Assembly (NCBI GenBank): GCA_019894875.1
Contig: JAGXNR010000002.1
Location: 1 to 64,000 of the forward strand
DNA: 64,000 nucleotides
Direction of reading: 5' to 3'
DNA from: Promethearchaeota archaeon
GTDB taxonomy: Archaea > Asgardarchaeota > Lokiarchaeia > Sigynarchaeales > SOKP01
Shown here: positions 44,012-53,690 of the stretch, piece after piece
How positions within the stretch are numbered: the first letter of the stretch is position 1
How the letters are laid out: each line of letters opens with the position of its first letter
Made by a program: the position numbers and the translations under genes
The notes under the pieces: generated by a model
The model's database searches: none
Told to the model about the DNA's origin: nothing
What the model saw: only the letters and a program-made list of their open reading frames with translations

Positions 44012-44600
44012 CTTATTCCCTCAATATTTTTTTTTGTTCTAATTAAAATATATGAATTAAAATATATAAATGATTAACTTTCTTGATCATTTGTATTAGT
44101 AGAACGATCAATAATTTTCACTATTGTTAGGAATTTTCATTTTTGATAATGAAAAAGTTAAGAATTAAATATTACTTATTCGAAAAAATAATAAAATCTT
44201 GTGATGAAAAATGATAATAATGTTCGAATTCATGGATCAGAAAAGTTATGATTAGTTTAATTGATCATTTTTTGATACTTCTGTTCCGAAAAAAGTACTC
44301 GCATTCCCCCAGTCTGCATTTTTCGGTAATAGTGTTTCCTAATTAGGTACTTTAATTTTCCATAAAAATCGTAAAATATCTACAAATTCGTAAATAAATT
44401 TTGATTATGAAGGTATATTTTTTTGGTTATTTTGATCAAGGAAAAAAGAGTAAAAAATTGCTTATGACGGATTCCGCGAAATTTACACTTTTTTTCGACC
44501 GAAAACATTTATATATGCGAGATGGATCACTATAATTAGTCAAGAAAAATAAAAAACACAATAAAAAAAAATCAAAAAAAGTAGTATGGAGTGATGAAAA
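44012..44600. other. Long intergenic region with promoter of the next gene
   Basis: 589 bp without a supportable gene. A TATA box CATTTATATATGCG at 44506-44519 should drive the plus-strand gene, giving a leader of about 60 nt. Several GATCA-containing palindromes occur around 44078-44120 and 44261-44270. An overlapping antisense frame at 44436-44663 is low-complexity and rejected. Confidence 0.45.
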
Positions 44601-44942
44601 ATGGAACATATCCAAAAAATGGAAGAGAAGGTAGAAGGGATAACCGATATCCAGAGAGCCCAAATTTATGAGTATGCCAAACGTGTAAGTAAAGAGACCT
44701 TGGAGGAAGTATGTCCTGCTCTTTTGCGAATAGCGATGGATTCAGAGAAGGGTGCGCTCAAAAATCAGTTAGGAAACGTAATTTTCCACTTACAAAAGAA
44801 CGAGCGTATTGAAACCGTGATTGGTTTACAAAAGCTCATAGATGCGGCATTAATCGTCAACCCCGAAGAGATGTTTAAAATTTTCGAGGAATCAGACGAG
44901 GAAGCTCAGGAATTAGCGAAAAAAATCAAGGGAGTATTATAA
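44601..44942 (+). CDS. Small helical protein of unknown function, parent of 3' remnants
   Basis: 113 residues, mostly helical and charged, ending ESDEEAQELAKKIKGVL. I do not recognise the family. GGAGTGATG precedes the ATG. Sequences matching its last 40-55 bases recur twice within 1.6 kb downstream without the rest of the gene, so this locus has seen duplication and loss. Confidence 0.65.
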   Translation: MEHIQKMEEKVEGITDIQRAQIYEYAKRVSKETLEEVCPALLRIAMDSEKGALKNQLGNVIFHLQKNERIETVIGLQKLIDAALIVNPEEMFKIFEESDEEAQELAKKIKGVL

Positions 44943-45108
44943 CTTTTTTTCAATCTTATTTTAACTTATATTAATTGTATTTTTATGTATTTACCCGTCA
45001 ATTGTTCTCTTTAATCACAGAATATTAAAAACTGCAATTTAACGTTTTCCCTAACGAAACCCAAGTTATTTTATTGAATAAATCAAAATAAGTATTGGTG
45101 ATTTAAAA

Positions 45109-45849
45109 TTGAGTTTTAAGACCATTCTTTATGAAGCAAAAAATAAAATCGGATATATCACCTTAAATAGGCCTGAAAAACATAATGCGATGGATTATCA
45201 GATGCTTGATGATTTAGATGCTGTCTTTGATCATGCTGAAGCAGATAAATCGGTAAATGCTATTGTCTTAAAGGGAAACGGCAAAAGTTTCTGTTCTGGA
45301 TATGATTTAGGAGGTTCCTATTATACAACGCCACCGGAAGGGGGATGGACGTATAGGAAGCTCTATGATATCTTGGAAAAAAAGATTTATGCAAAATATC
45401 TACGCCTTTGGAACTTCCCGAAACCAACTCTTGCCCAAATCCACGGACATTGTCTGGCTGCGGGGTGTTATTTACAGCTTTTGTGTGATATTTCAATAGC
45501 AGCAGATGATGCAAATCTAGGGCATCCGGCTACACGTGGTGGATTCTCTACAAGCATGCCGTTGTGGCAGGTGTATCTGGGAATTAAAAAAGCTCGGTAT
45601 CTATTGATGACAGGGCTAACGATTAATGGAATAGAAGCAGAGCGAATAGGATTGGTAAGTTTAAGCGTACCTCGAGAACAACTTGAAGAAAAAGTCAATG
45701 AGATTGCAGCCAGATTGGCAGATGTACCCCCCAATGGTGCTTTACATGGAAAAACCACACTCAATACAGCCTTAGAAATTATGGGTGTAAATACTTTATT
45801 CAGTTATCACGGACAGAGAAATAAGAATGTTAGGTTAATATTTAGGTGA
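45109..45849 (+). CDS. Crotonase-fold protein (enoyl-CoA hydratase/isomerase family)
   Basis: A 246-residue protein with the crotonase CoA-binding fold: LNRPEKHNAMD, oxyanion strand GKSFCSGYDLGG, and GHCLAAGCYLQLLCDISIAADDA. The two Glu residues of true hydratases are absent: GGGxE is replaced by AAGCY and the PExxxG loop by PATRGG. It therefore is unlikely to hydrate enoyl-CoA and may be a dienoyl-isomerase, thioesterase-like or other variant. The C-terminus ends abruptly (NVRLIFR), about 15 residues shorter than usual. TTG start with GGTGAT upstream. Confidence 0.75.
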   Translation: MSFKTILYEAKNKIGYITLNRPEKHNAMDYQMLDDLDAVFDHAEADKSVNAIVLKGNGKSFCSGYDLGGSYYTTPPEGGWTYRKLYDILEKKIYAKYLRLWNFPKPTLAQIHGHCLAAGCYLQLLCDISIAADDANLGHPATRGGFSTSMPLWQVYLGIKKARYLLMTGLTINGIEAERIGLVSLSVPREQLEEKVNEIAARLADVPPNGALHGKTTLNTALEIMGVNTLFSYHGQRNKNVRLIFR

Positions 45850-45953
45850 ATTATCTGAGCATTAAATTAAGGTTAAGAATCGCTGATGGGTGTTTGTGTC
45901 TAATACATTTATCTTATAATTGATTCTTTTACCTTTTCTTTTTTTTATATTCT

Positions 45954-45996
45954 TGAGAATTCAGACGAGGAAGCTTAGGAATTAGTGAAAATATCG
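45954..45996 (+). pseudogene. Detached 3' fragment of the 44601 gene, copy 1
   Basis: Matches 44889-44930 closely (TCAGACGAGGAAGCT, then AGGAATTAG) but carries a TAG and no upstream coding sequence. A remnant, not a gene. Confidence 0.6.
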
Positions 45997-46113
45997 TAGA
46001 TTAATAAATGGTTAGATATCCAGAAGTATTTTTAAAAGTTACAAAAATGTTAAATAAAAAATCTGACTAGTTTTGATAATTTATAAAATGTGATTTACTG
46101 ATGACCAAATATT

Positions 46114-46374
46114 ATGAAAAGAAAGACTAAAGCACTAGTCTTGTTTATTATTGGATTTTATTTTTTTTTCATAAACACAGTTATAATTTTATTTCTCCCA
46201 TTTCATTATCCTATGATTCCTACTCCTTATGATTTTGAACTAGATCCAATAGATCCTGTAAGGTATTGGACAGTTTGGTTCCAACTTCAAGGGTGGCAAG
46301 CATTAGTTAGTGTCTTAATTGGAATAACCTTTATTGTTTTTGGGAGTCGGTATTTTGTAATAAAACATCAATGA
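46114..46374 (+). CDS. Small membrane protein, two helices
   Basis: 86 residues with hydrophobic segments at about 8-28 and 60-80, joined by a Pro/Asp-rich loop (IPTPYDFELDPIDPVRY). I recognise no family. The start ATG lacks a clear ribosome site. It lies between two gene fragments. Confidence 0.5.
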   Translation: MKRKTKALVLFIIGFYFFFINTVIILFLPFHYPMIPTPYDFELDPIDPVRYWTVWFQLQGWQALVSVLIGITFIVFGSRYFVIKHQ

Positions 46375-46437
46375 ATCAAATTTGATGCTCATCTCTTTAA
46401 TACTCATGTATACACTGAAATTTCTCATTCAATTACT

Positions 46438-46493
46438 TTGATTCAGATGAAGATGCTCAGGAGTTAGCCAAAAAAATAAAAAGAATTTTATAA
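46438..46493 (+). pseudogene. Detached 3' fragment of the 44601 gene, copy 2
   Basis: Reads FDSDEDAQELAKKIKRIL then stop, against FEESDEEAQELAKKIKGVL in the intact gene. Only the terminal 18 codons remain. Confidence 0.65.
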
Positions 46494-46669
46494 TATATTT
46501 CTTTAAATTATATTTTTAAATCTTATTTCATATCATTTAACTAGCAATTTCAAGAGGGAATTTGCTTTATAATTAGAGTCGAAGAACAATTTTAATTATT
46601 AAGATACTCTATTTAAATATTAGACATTAATTTTGTTTATTTATCATAATTTTTAGATGATTATTTCCA

Positions 46670-47965
46670 ATGTCAGATTTTCTAAAAAAATTCATGGATT
46701 TAGCTGCAAGAAATTCCAAATTAGATAAGCTTATTGAGGATTGTAATGAAAAATTAAAGATTAATCCGAACTCAATTGATTTCTTGAGCCAATTAATGGA
46801 GGCATATAATCTAATTGGCCAACATAAAAAAGCTATTAATATAGGTAAAGAAATCTTGGATTTAAACCAATCTTATAGACCTGCATTAAATAACATTTTC
46901 TATGCTTATGATCGGCTGGAGAATTTTGATCAAGCATTAATCATTTTGAAAAAATATATTGAAACCTTCCCTCTTTACAAAAATAAAAAAATGGAGCAGC
47001 TATCATTTTCTTTAATTTTATATAATCATTTTAAAGAAAACAAGAGTGAACCTATGCTAGAAATCTATTTACCTCCAAATTATCCATCAGAAATAATAGA
47101 TCTAAATTTTGGTTCCTCCTTTCATTGTTCTAAAATCGGTTGGTCACTGAGGAGTTCTGAGGTACTAAAAATTGTTTTAGACAAGTATCCTCATGATATT
47201 GATTTATGGAACGCACTAGGATATAGTTATCTTTCTATCGAAAAATATGAAGATGCTAAAAATGCATTTGATAAGGCTATAGAGATTGATGATGAAAATC
47301 AGAGGACTCGTTATCTACTAGGTTCTCTTCACTTAAAAGAGGGAAATTATAAAAAAGCAGAAAATGAATTGGTTTCAATACTAAATCAATCTTCGATAAA
47401 ATGGGAAAAAGATTTTCCTCTATTATCCACTGAATCTCCTGATGATAATTATCAGAATTTAAGTTTAATTCCGGGAGTTTTGACAAATTTAGGACAAGTT
47501 TATAACAAGATAGGAGAATATGAAAAAGCCATAGAAAAAAGCAACAAAGCTTTAGCTTTAACAAAATCACTATATCCTTCAGTTGCAAATATTTTTAGGG
47601 GTTCTTCAAGATCTAGTATTTTAGCCCCTAATTATGAGAATTTAGGTGTTGCATATTATGCTTTAGACAACATTAAAATGGCAATTAAGGCTTTTAAGAA
47701 AGCATTAAGAAATGTTCCTGAAAATATTGTAGTTTTAGAATACTTAGGGCAAGTATACTTTGATATAGGAAAGTATAAATTAGCATCCGAAGTTTTTAAA
47801 AATATTGTAGGACTGAAACCCGAAGATGTTCAGGCTTGGTATCTACTATCTAAATCTTATTACCAAAATAAGAAATTAAGTTATGCCTTAGAAGCAAATA
47901 CCCGATGTTTAACACTTGATCCTAATTTTAAACCAGCATTAGAATTACGTGACCAATTATCTTAA
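46670..47965 (+). CDS. TPR-repeat protein
   Basis: A 431-residue protein with about eight tetratricopeptide repeats: at least two pairs at the N-terminus, one set around 175-235, and four from 260 to the end (for example ALGYSYLSIEKYEDAKNAFDKAIEID). A linker of unknown type occupies about 115-165. No signal peptide. Role is protein-protein scaffolding; partner unknown. Converges with the membrane PH-like gene, 4 bp apart. Confidence 0.85.
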   Translation: MSDFLKKFMDLAARNSKLDKLIEDCNEKLKINPNSIDFLSQLMEAYNLIGQHKKAINIGKEILDLNQSYRPALNNIFYAYDRLENFDQALIILKKYIETFPLYKNKKMEQLSFSLILYNHFKENKSEPMLEIYLPPNYPSEIIDLNFGSSFHCSKIGWSLRSSEVLKIVLDKYPHDIDLWNALGYSYLSIEKYEDAKNAFDKAIEIDDENQRTRYLLGSLHLKEGNYKKAENELVSILNQSSIKWEKDFPLLSTESPDDNYQNLSLIPGVLTNLGQVYNKIGEYEKAIEKSNKALALTKSLYPSVANIFRGSSRSSILAPNYENLGVAYYALDNIKMAIKAFKKALRNVPENIVVLEYLGQVYFDIGKYKLASEVFKNIVGLKPEDVQAWYLLSKSYYQNKKLSYALEANTRCLTLDPNFKPALELRDQLS

Positions 47966-47969
47966 AATT

Positions 47970-49049
47970 TTAATTTGTCTTTAGTTGAGTAATTTCATCT
48001 TTTGACATTAAATAACCATGATTTGATTTCCAATTTAACAAGTAGCAAAACAGAAAGTTAAGTATATACGGTAATTCTGAAAATGGCCCAAATTTGATAC
48101 GTTCTTTTGATTTATATGACTTTTGAATTTTAATAAAATCATAATTATCCAATATAGTTCTACGACCTCCAAGAGGATTTTTGCAGCGTAAAATGTTAAT
48201 AGATGTGGTTTTATTTATCAGAATCGTTAACGATGTTTTGCTCTTATAAAGTTCAAATTTATTTTCGCTAATAACTAATCGATTATTTCTATCAGAAGTT
48301 CTACTTATCATAATAAAAATTGGAATCAAAATAATTAAAAAATAAGCCACTCCACCAGAAAAAACCAGGATGGTGATGAAAAAGAGATCGGTAGATAAAG
48401 AAATAATGTAATTTATCAGATAAGTTATTATTGGTGTTATAACTAAGATTAATATATATATTAGCTTTGACTTTTTTAAATCCTCTAATTTTACGACCGA
48501 AATTTCATAATTTTGTGGAAATTGATACTCAATCTTATTACTCAATTCTTCACACTTTTCTTGAATATTTCCAAAATGAAAATAAATTGATTCGATTATA
48601 TTTTGAAGTTTAGGGATATGAGGTACATTTTTTATTGAAATCTTATTTGGTATTATCTCATCAGTAATAAATTCAATTGTTCCCGAATCAAAATTTTTAT
48701 CAAAAAATCTCTTTCGAAAAATAATTCCCTTAAAAGAATTTAGAGGATAAGACTCAATATTTATTGAATCTTTTGGAGATTTTTGTAATTGATAAATATG
48801 GAGTCTTTTGTTGGTTAAAAGAAAAAAGGATGTTTTTCTTTCATCCATAATTGAGATAGATATAATAATTGGAGTTGCTATTAAAATAAATACACAACCA
48901 ATTATAATATTGAAAAGATAAACCATAAGGATCCCAAATAATATGTCAAGTCCTCCAGTAATTAAACTACTAAAAAAAATTATTGCTTTATTATTAGTTA
49001 TTTTTGGCGATTTGTAAAAAATAATTTCATCTTCATCAACTCTCCTCAT
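47970..49049 (-). CDS. Membrane protein with PH-like domains
   Basis: 359 residues: two hydrophobic hairpins (about 25-70 and 188-250) each followed by a soluble beta-rich segment. FFLLTNKRLHIYQ and RLVISENKFELYKS resemble the strands of bacterial PH-like (YdbT/bPH2) domains, which sit at the membrane. Function unknown. Confidence 0.6.
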   Translation of the reverse strand: MRRVDEDEIIFYKSPKITNNKAIIFFSSLITGGLDILFGILMVYLFNIIIGCVFILIATPIIISISIMDERKTSFFLLTNKRLHIYQLQKSPKDSINIESYPLNSFKGIIFRKRFFDKNFDSGTIEFITDEIIPNKISIKNVPHIPKLQNIIESIYFHFGNIQEKCEELSNKIEYQFPQNYEISVVKLEDLKKSKLIYILILVITPIITYLINYIISLSTDLFFITILVFSGGVAYFLIILIPIFIMISRTSDRNNRLVISENKFELYKSKTSLTILINKTTSINILRCKNPLGGRRTILDNYDFIKIQKSYKSKERIKFGPFSELPYILNFLFCYLLNWKSNHGYLMSKDEITQLKTN

Positions 49050-49112
49050 TAGAGTATCAGGAATTATAATATCTCACCAACATTTTAAATAAACCTTTAG
49101 ATTCTAATAGTT

Positions 49113-49727
49113 TTATCTCACATTATTTTCGATTGTCTTTCCACATTTACTACAGAAACTTGCGTTGAGAGAGACTGGTTTTCCACAGTGTGGGCAGATA
49201 TTTTTTGGTGCGATGGCGGAAATCGGCACAATTTTTTTCCTATTGCGTTTTTCTCTTTCAGTCACAGATACATATATTCCTATACCTATCGCGAGTATAC
49301 TTCCTACAATTGGCCCCATTGCTCCAAATCCTGCGTTTAGAAAATCCCACACCCCAAAAGGAAAGTTACCCTCATAAGTATAATATTCTAGTGACACTAA
49401 TGATATGATTGTTGCAGCAAATATGAAACAACCGGTAATAGCCCAAAGTTTACCGAGATTTCTTTCAGCGAGATATCCTTTTCGATATAAATATCCTGTA
49501 ATGATTAAGATCAAAGCTAATGTTGTGATTATGATAGATGCGCTGATTCCTGTTAAAAGGAATACTTGTTCATTCATGAAATCAATTGGATTGATACTCA
49601 ATCTTGAATATATTAAGCCCCACATCCATATACTAAAGTAGCTACCGGAAAAAGCTACTGGAGTTAACACTCCAATAATAGTAATAATACCCGCAGTAAA
49701 GGGAAATGCCCACGTATATTTTTTCAT
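49113..49727 (-). CDS. Four-helix membrane protein with C-terminal zinc ribbon
   Basis: 204 residues. Hydrophobic segments at about 8-30, 50-75, 90-112 and 130-155 are followed by a Lys/Arg-rich linker and a zinc ribbon CPHCGKP...CSKCGKT (about 180-197). This zinc-ribbon plus membrane layout is frequent in archaea; function not known. The ATG follows a possible AAGG in the leader. Confidence 0.7.
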   Translation of the reverse strand: MKKYTWAFPFTAGIITIIGVLTPVAFSGSYFSIWMWGLIYSRLSINPIDFMNEQVFLLTGISASIIITTLALILIITGYLYRKGYLAERNLGKLWAITGCFIFAATIISLVSLEYYTYEGNFPFGVWDFLNAGFGAMGPIVGSILAIGIGIYVSVTEREKRNRKKIVPISAIAPKNICPHCGKPVSLNASFCSKCGKTIENNVR

Positions 49728-49901
49728 GGAGATAAACCTTTTTGTCTTTTATAGATTTCTTGTTGAGATGGATCTAATAAGATAAATTAGATGAGGAATT
49801 ATATAAGTGTTTACATTGCTCGAGAATTTGGTTGATGAGTTTTATAGGAATAATTTAGTTGGTCAAAAAAAATAGAAGTATATTATAATTTTTTTTAAAA
49901 C

Positions 49902-50687
49902 TTAGAGAAGTTTGATTACTCTTCCAAAACCAATGTTTAGTTGAAGATTATCACGGTAAGAATTGACTCCCCCAAACTCAATTCTGATTTTTTCACCTGA
50001 CTTCACCTGTGAGATTTGGTTATTCCATAATACCAAAGTGATCTCCCCAGATTTATCACATAGAATTGCATGGGCAACGGTAAGTTCTTTCCCATCCTTT
50101 TTGGACTTGACTTGAGTAGGAGGATTTATTTTTACAATCTCACCTTCTACAACTACCCCAGTCATTCCATTATTTAAATCAATTAAGTTTTGCACAGATG
50201 ATTTTGTTTTATCTGTTGTTCTTTGATACCATATCCCTCTCCAACCCAACTCAGCATCCCCTTCATCCCACCCAACTTGATTAAAGCCTAGTTTTTCATA
50301 GAAATGTCTTGTTCTAGCATTCCATTCTGGAGTACCTAATGTCCATACTACTTCGGGATATTTGTTAAAAATTAAATTCATTACTTTTGTTGCTATTCCT
50401 TTATTGTGATATCTCGGATCCACGAATATACGTTCTAGGATATGATGATCTATCTTTTCTGAATCTAAAATTATTCCTCCTACAATTTCCTCATCATATA
50501 GAATCTTATAATATGTCAAAGTTCTCATAGCCCAATTCTGAAATTCTGGAGTATCATATCCGGGTGGACCACCAGGTTGATCAAAACCGAAAACCTTAGC
50601 ATCAGTGTGGAAGGCTCTTTTTGATATTTCGGCAAGAATTTCCGCATCGTTTGAAGTTGCTTCTTCAATTCTAATGTTTTTTTCCAT
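49902..50687 (-). CDS. GNAT acetyltransferase fused to an OB-fold domain
   Basis: 261 residues in two parts. Residues 1-160 are a GNAT acetyltransferase: strand RIFVDPRY, acetyl-CoA loop HNKGIATKVM, and ARTRHFYEKLGFNQVG. Residues about 175-261 are an OB-fold of the RPA/single-stranded nucleic acid binding type (MTGVVVEGEIVKINPPTQV, ITLVLWNNQISQVKSGEKIRI). The fusion suggests an acetyltransferase recruited to DNA or RNA. I cannot name a target. Confidence 0.8.
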   Translation of the reverse strand: MEKNIRIEEATSNDAEILAEISKRAFHTDAKVFGFDQPGGPPGYDTPEFQNWAMRTLTYYKILYDEEIVGGIILDSEKIDHHILERIFVDPRYHNKGIATKVMNLIFNKYPEVVWTLGTPEWNARTRHFYEKLGFNQVGWDEGDAELGWRGIWYQRTTDKTKSSVQNLIDLNNGMTGVVVEGEIVKINPPTQVKSKKDGKELTVAHAILCDKSGEITLVLWNNQISQVKSGEKIRIEFGGVNSYRDNLQLNIGFGRVIKLL

Positions 50688-50758
50688 AATGTCATTTATA
50701 ATATTATTTATTTTAAATTGTGGAGAGTTAAGATTTTTTTAACAACTTATTTTACATA

Positions 50759-51166
50759 CTAAGGAAGTAATGCGGTAACCTCAATTTCAATATCAATATT
50801 TTTAATTGGTGATTTAGCTTGGATAGTCACTCTAGCAGGTTCTTGACCGTTTTCGAAATATTCACGATAAACCTGATTCATTTTGTCGAACTCTTTTAAT
50901 TTCCTCATGTACACAACAACCTTTAAAATATCATTCATTGCTGCTCCAGAAGATTCAAGTAAAAATTTGATATTTTCTAGGGTTTGTCTCGTTTGTTCAG
51001 TAATATTTCCTTTAAGAATTTTATTTGTTTTAAGATCAACAGAAAGCTGACTGGAAAGAAACAGAAAATTACCAGCTTTTACAACATGGTTGAATGGAAA
51101 TTGATTTTTTCTAATCCCATCGATTTCTACAATTTCTTTTTTCATATCTGAATCACTAAAAAGCAT
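50759..51166 (-). CDS. ridA: RidA family enamine/imine deaminase
   Basis: 135 residues of the YjgF/RidA trimer family, which hydrolyses reactive enamines and imines. It shows FLFLSSQLSVD, TRQTLENIKFLLESSG, and the conserved Arg in EPARVTIQAK plus the final IEIEVTALLP with its Glu. The first ATG gives a 7-residue extension before MKKEIVEI; either start is possible. Confidence 0.88.
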   Translation of the reverse strand: MLFSDSDMKKEIVEIDGIRKNQFPFNHVVKAGNFLFLSSQLSVDLKTNKILKGNITEQTRQTLENIKFLLESSGAAMNDILKVVVYMRKLKEFDKMNQVYREYFENGQEPARVTIQAKSPIKNIDIEIEVTALLP

Positions 51167-51229
51167 TCTGCTATTTTTATTAATAATGTTAAGAGGGTTC
51201 TTATTTTTTAGCCAATTTCAAACTAAACT

Positions 51230-51424
51230 CTAATTCACAAAGTCAAGATTGAGGAGAAGTATTTTTATTAATAAAAAAAATGATAAAATAGACTCAACCA
51301 TATAAATCAGGAGACGGATTCCTGGACCATCATGGGTAGCAAACCTCAGTATATCGTATACTAAACCTTTCGTATCTCTATAGTTTATGTTCTGTCCGAG
51401 CAATAATGGTATCTTGGAGATCAT
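51230..51424 (-). pseudogene. Stub of a glycyl radical enzyme activase (PflA-like)
   Basis: The first about 37 codons read GLVYDILRFATHDGPGIR, the conserved N-terminus of radical-SAM activating enzymes. Homology then stops (about 51314); the CxxxCxxC cluster motif and everything after are absent, replaced by hydrophobic chance codons to a TAG. It follows the glycyl radical enzyme and overlaps its end, the normal position for its activase. Confidence 0.75.
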
Positions 51425-53690
51425 CAGTTAGTTGCGTGAAGAAAGCATTATATCCTGCTACTTTTACTACTAGATCTCGATAGTTATCGGGTTCCTTTTG
51501 GGCATTTCTCAATGTTTCTGAAGATACTACATTAACTTGCATATGAAAAATCTTTTGATCGATAAATGATCTTACCATGGCAGCCATTCTTTCCATATTT
51601 CCATCTCTAAAAACTGTTGGATCGATTCTTAGATTAAAAGTTATACCACCAAGTATTTCAACATGATCGATTTTGCCCATGGAATTTATTACTGCTGTTG
51701 GACCTTTTAAATCTTTACCACGACTTGGTGATGACGCATCTACAAGCGGTTCTCCAGCCAATCTTCCCGAGGGAAGAGCCCCAACTATCTTACCTTGCGG
51801 AACATAAGATCCCATTACGGAACCTCCCGGACAACCTTGACCCCCCCGTAAGTTCTTTACCTTGTTGAATTCTTCCATCCACTGATGTAACACCCAAGCC
51901 GCTTGCTCGTCAGCATAATCATCATCATTCCCAAATTTAGGTGCGTTTAGTAGCATCTGGTGCAATTCCCCGCACCCTTCAAAATTGTTGTCAAGAGCAT
52001 CGCATAATTCAGCCATTGTGAATTTTTTTTCATCAAATACGAACTTTTTAATAGCAGTTAAGGAATCTGCTGCATCTGTTGTAGCAAGCGGTGCTCCCCC
52101 ATTATTAAAGTTGTAATGAGCTCCACCTTCTTCCCTACATAATCCTTTTTCAATGCAACCTTCTATTAGTGCGGACTCATAAACGGTTGGGGTAAACTCT
52201 ATCATTTTTCTCTCAACGTTATTACCAGCTATTTGAATATGTCTTCTCATCCAAGCTACTTGTTTACGGTATGCTTCCTGAACTTCTTCAAAAGAAGTGA
52301 ATTTTCTTGGGTCACCTGTTTCTAATCCAATTTTTTTTTTATCAATACGACGCACACCATTGGTCATCACGTATTCCATGCAAGCTGCAAAATTAGGCAT
52401 TTGGAAGTAAAAATATCCAGAATCTTTACCAGGTATTACAAGTTCAAAACAACCTTGTGGAGAAGCATTCCGGGCATCCTCCAATGTTATTGTAGGACCA
52501 CCCATACTACCACGAGCAAGTGCTTGAGATACTATAACATCACTATTGACGAACTGCGGTTGTCCAGTACCTAATGAACAGAGTTGACATGTTTTTATCA
52601 GTAGATCATCTGGGATTTGATTATGAACCAGTACACTGAGCCAAGGAAGGGGTAACCTGGTATGCATTACACCGTCTATAAACATGTAAGATAACTCGTT
52701 GGTAGCATCTTGTCCATTTGTTTTAATACCACCAACAGTAATTGGCGTTCCCGAAGGAATTACATCTCTTTCGAAGTTTCCCGCAAGTAAATAGCAGTCA
52801 ATTAACTCTTGAGCTTCCTCTTTGGTTATGCGTCCTTCTTTTATATCACGCTCATAGTATGGATATAAATATTGGTCCATCCTACCCTGGCTAAAACCCA
52901 TGGTAGGTACTACCTCCCAGAATAATAATAAATAGGAAAAGTAATATGATTGCAATGCTTCATAAAATGTTCGTGCCGGGTGTGCCGGTACTTGATCGCA
53001 TACCTCAGCGAGCTTCAGCAATTCTGCCTTTCTCTTGCTATCCTCTTCTTTTTCAGCTAATTCTCTTGCCGTGCTAGAAAATCTTTTCCCAATTTCAGCT
53101 GCTGCTTCCATAGCCAGAATCACACCCTTCAAGAAGGGGACTTTTGCGGCTTCATCAGGTTCAGTAAGTTCAAGTCTGGAGAGCCTTTCCTCTGCTTCTT
53201 TTTTTATACCCAAAAACCCTTTCTTCAGCACCTTCTGATGATCATGGATATTGTGACCGAAGTGATGGGTGACCACCTTTCTACCTTGTTCTGTCCAGTA
53301 TGGCTTAAGTTCTTCCCACTCTTTCTTGTCTTCATCACTAAGTTCAGGGAAAGGCGCATCTCCCCTCGTTCCAAGAATGTATGAATGCCCAACTTTCTGT
53401 GCCGCTAAATTGATAGCGGGGGTAACGTTGGTACAGAGTGGCCTAACGCTAGTACAACCAGCAAAAAGTTGATTAGGATAGATATAAATCGGCATCTCCC
53501 TTACTGTGGCAGCAAAGACTTTTGCCCTACGTGTGATCACTGACTCCCCTTCTGTTTCCTTCAATATTTTTGTTTCAATACGTGCCCTCTCAATCGAGGC
53601 TGTAGGTTTGAGACTTAGACATTCCTCTCTGAGCCTTTCAACCCGTGGTGTAATCCCCTTTACAATCGTCTGGTTTAGCACTTGTACCAT
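51378..53690 (-). CDS. Glycyl radical enzyme (pyruvate formate-lyase-like)
   Basis: A 770-residue radical enzyme. The glycyl radical site is VKVAGYNAFF near residue 746, and the thiyl Cys is in SPQGCFELVIPGK (about 413), followed by the Glu two residues later that marks the dehydratase/lyase branches (CutC, glycerol and hydroxyproline dehydratases) and not pyruvate formate-lyase itself. The exact substrate cannot be assigned. The neighbouring activase is a stub, so activation would rely on an enzyme encoded elsewhere. Oxygen-sensitive; implies strict anaerobiosis. Confidence 0.88.
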   Translation of the reverse strand: MVQVLNQTIVKGITPRVERLREECLSLKPTASIERARIETKILKETEGESVITRRAKVFAATVREMPIYIYPNQLFAGCTSVRPLCTNVTPAINLAAQKVGHSYILGTRGDAPFPELSDEDKKEWEELKPYWTEQGRKVVTHHFGHNIHDHQKVLKKGFLGIKKEAEERLSRLELTEPDEAAKVPFLKGVILAMEAAAEIGKRFSSTARELAEKEEDSKRKAELLKLAEVCDQVPAHPARTFYEALQSYYFSYLLLFWEVVPTMGFSQGRMDQYLYPYYERDIKEGRITKEEAQELIDCYLLAGNFERDVIPSGTPITVGGIKTNGQDATNELSYMFIDGVMHTRLPLPWLSVLVHNQIPDDLLIKTCQLCSLGTGQPQFVNSDVIVSQALARGSMGGPTITLEDARNASPQGCFELVIPGKDSGYFYFQMPNFAACMEYVMTNGVRRIDKKKIGLETGDPRKFTSFEEVQEAYRKQVAWMRRHIQIAGNNVERKMIEFTPTVYESALIEGCIEKGLCREEGGAHYNFNNGGAPLATTDAADSLTAIKKFVFDEKKFTMAELCDALDNNFEGCGELHQMLLNAPKFGNDDDYADEQAAWVLHQWMEEFNKVKNLRGGQGCPGGSVMGSYVPQGKIVGALPSGRLAGEPLVDASSPSRGKDLKGPTAVINSMGKIDHVEILGGITFNLRIDPTVFRDGNMERMAAMVRSFIDQKIFHMQVNVVSSETLRNAQKEPDNYRDLVVKVAGYNAFFTQLTDDLQDTIIARTEHKL

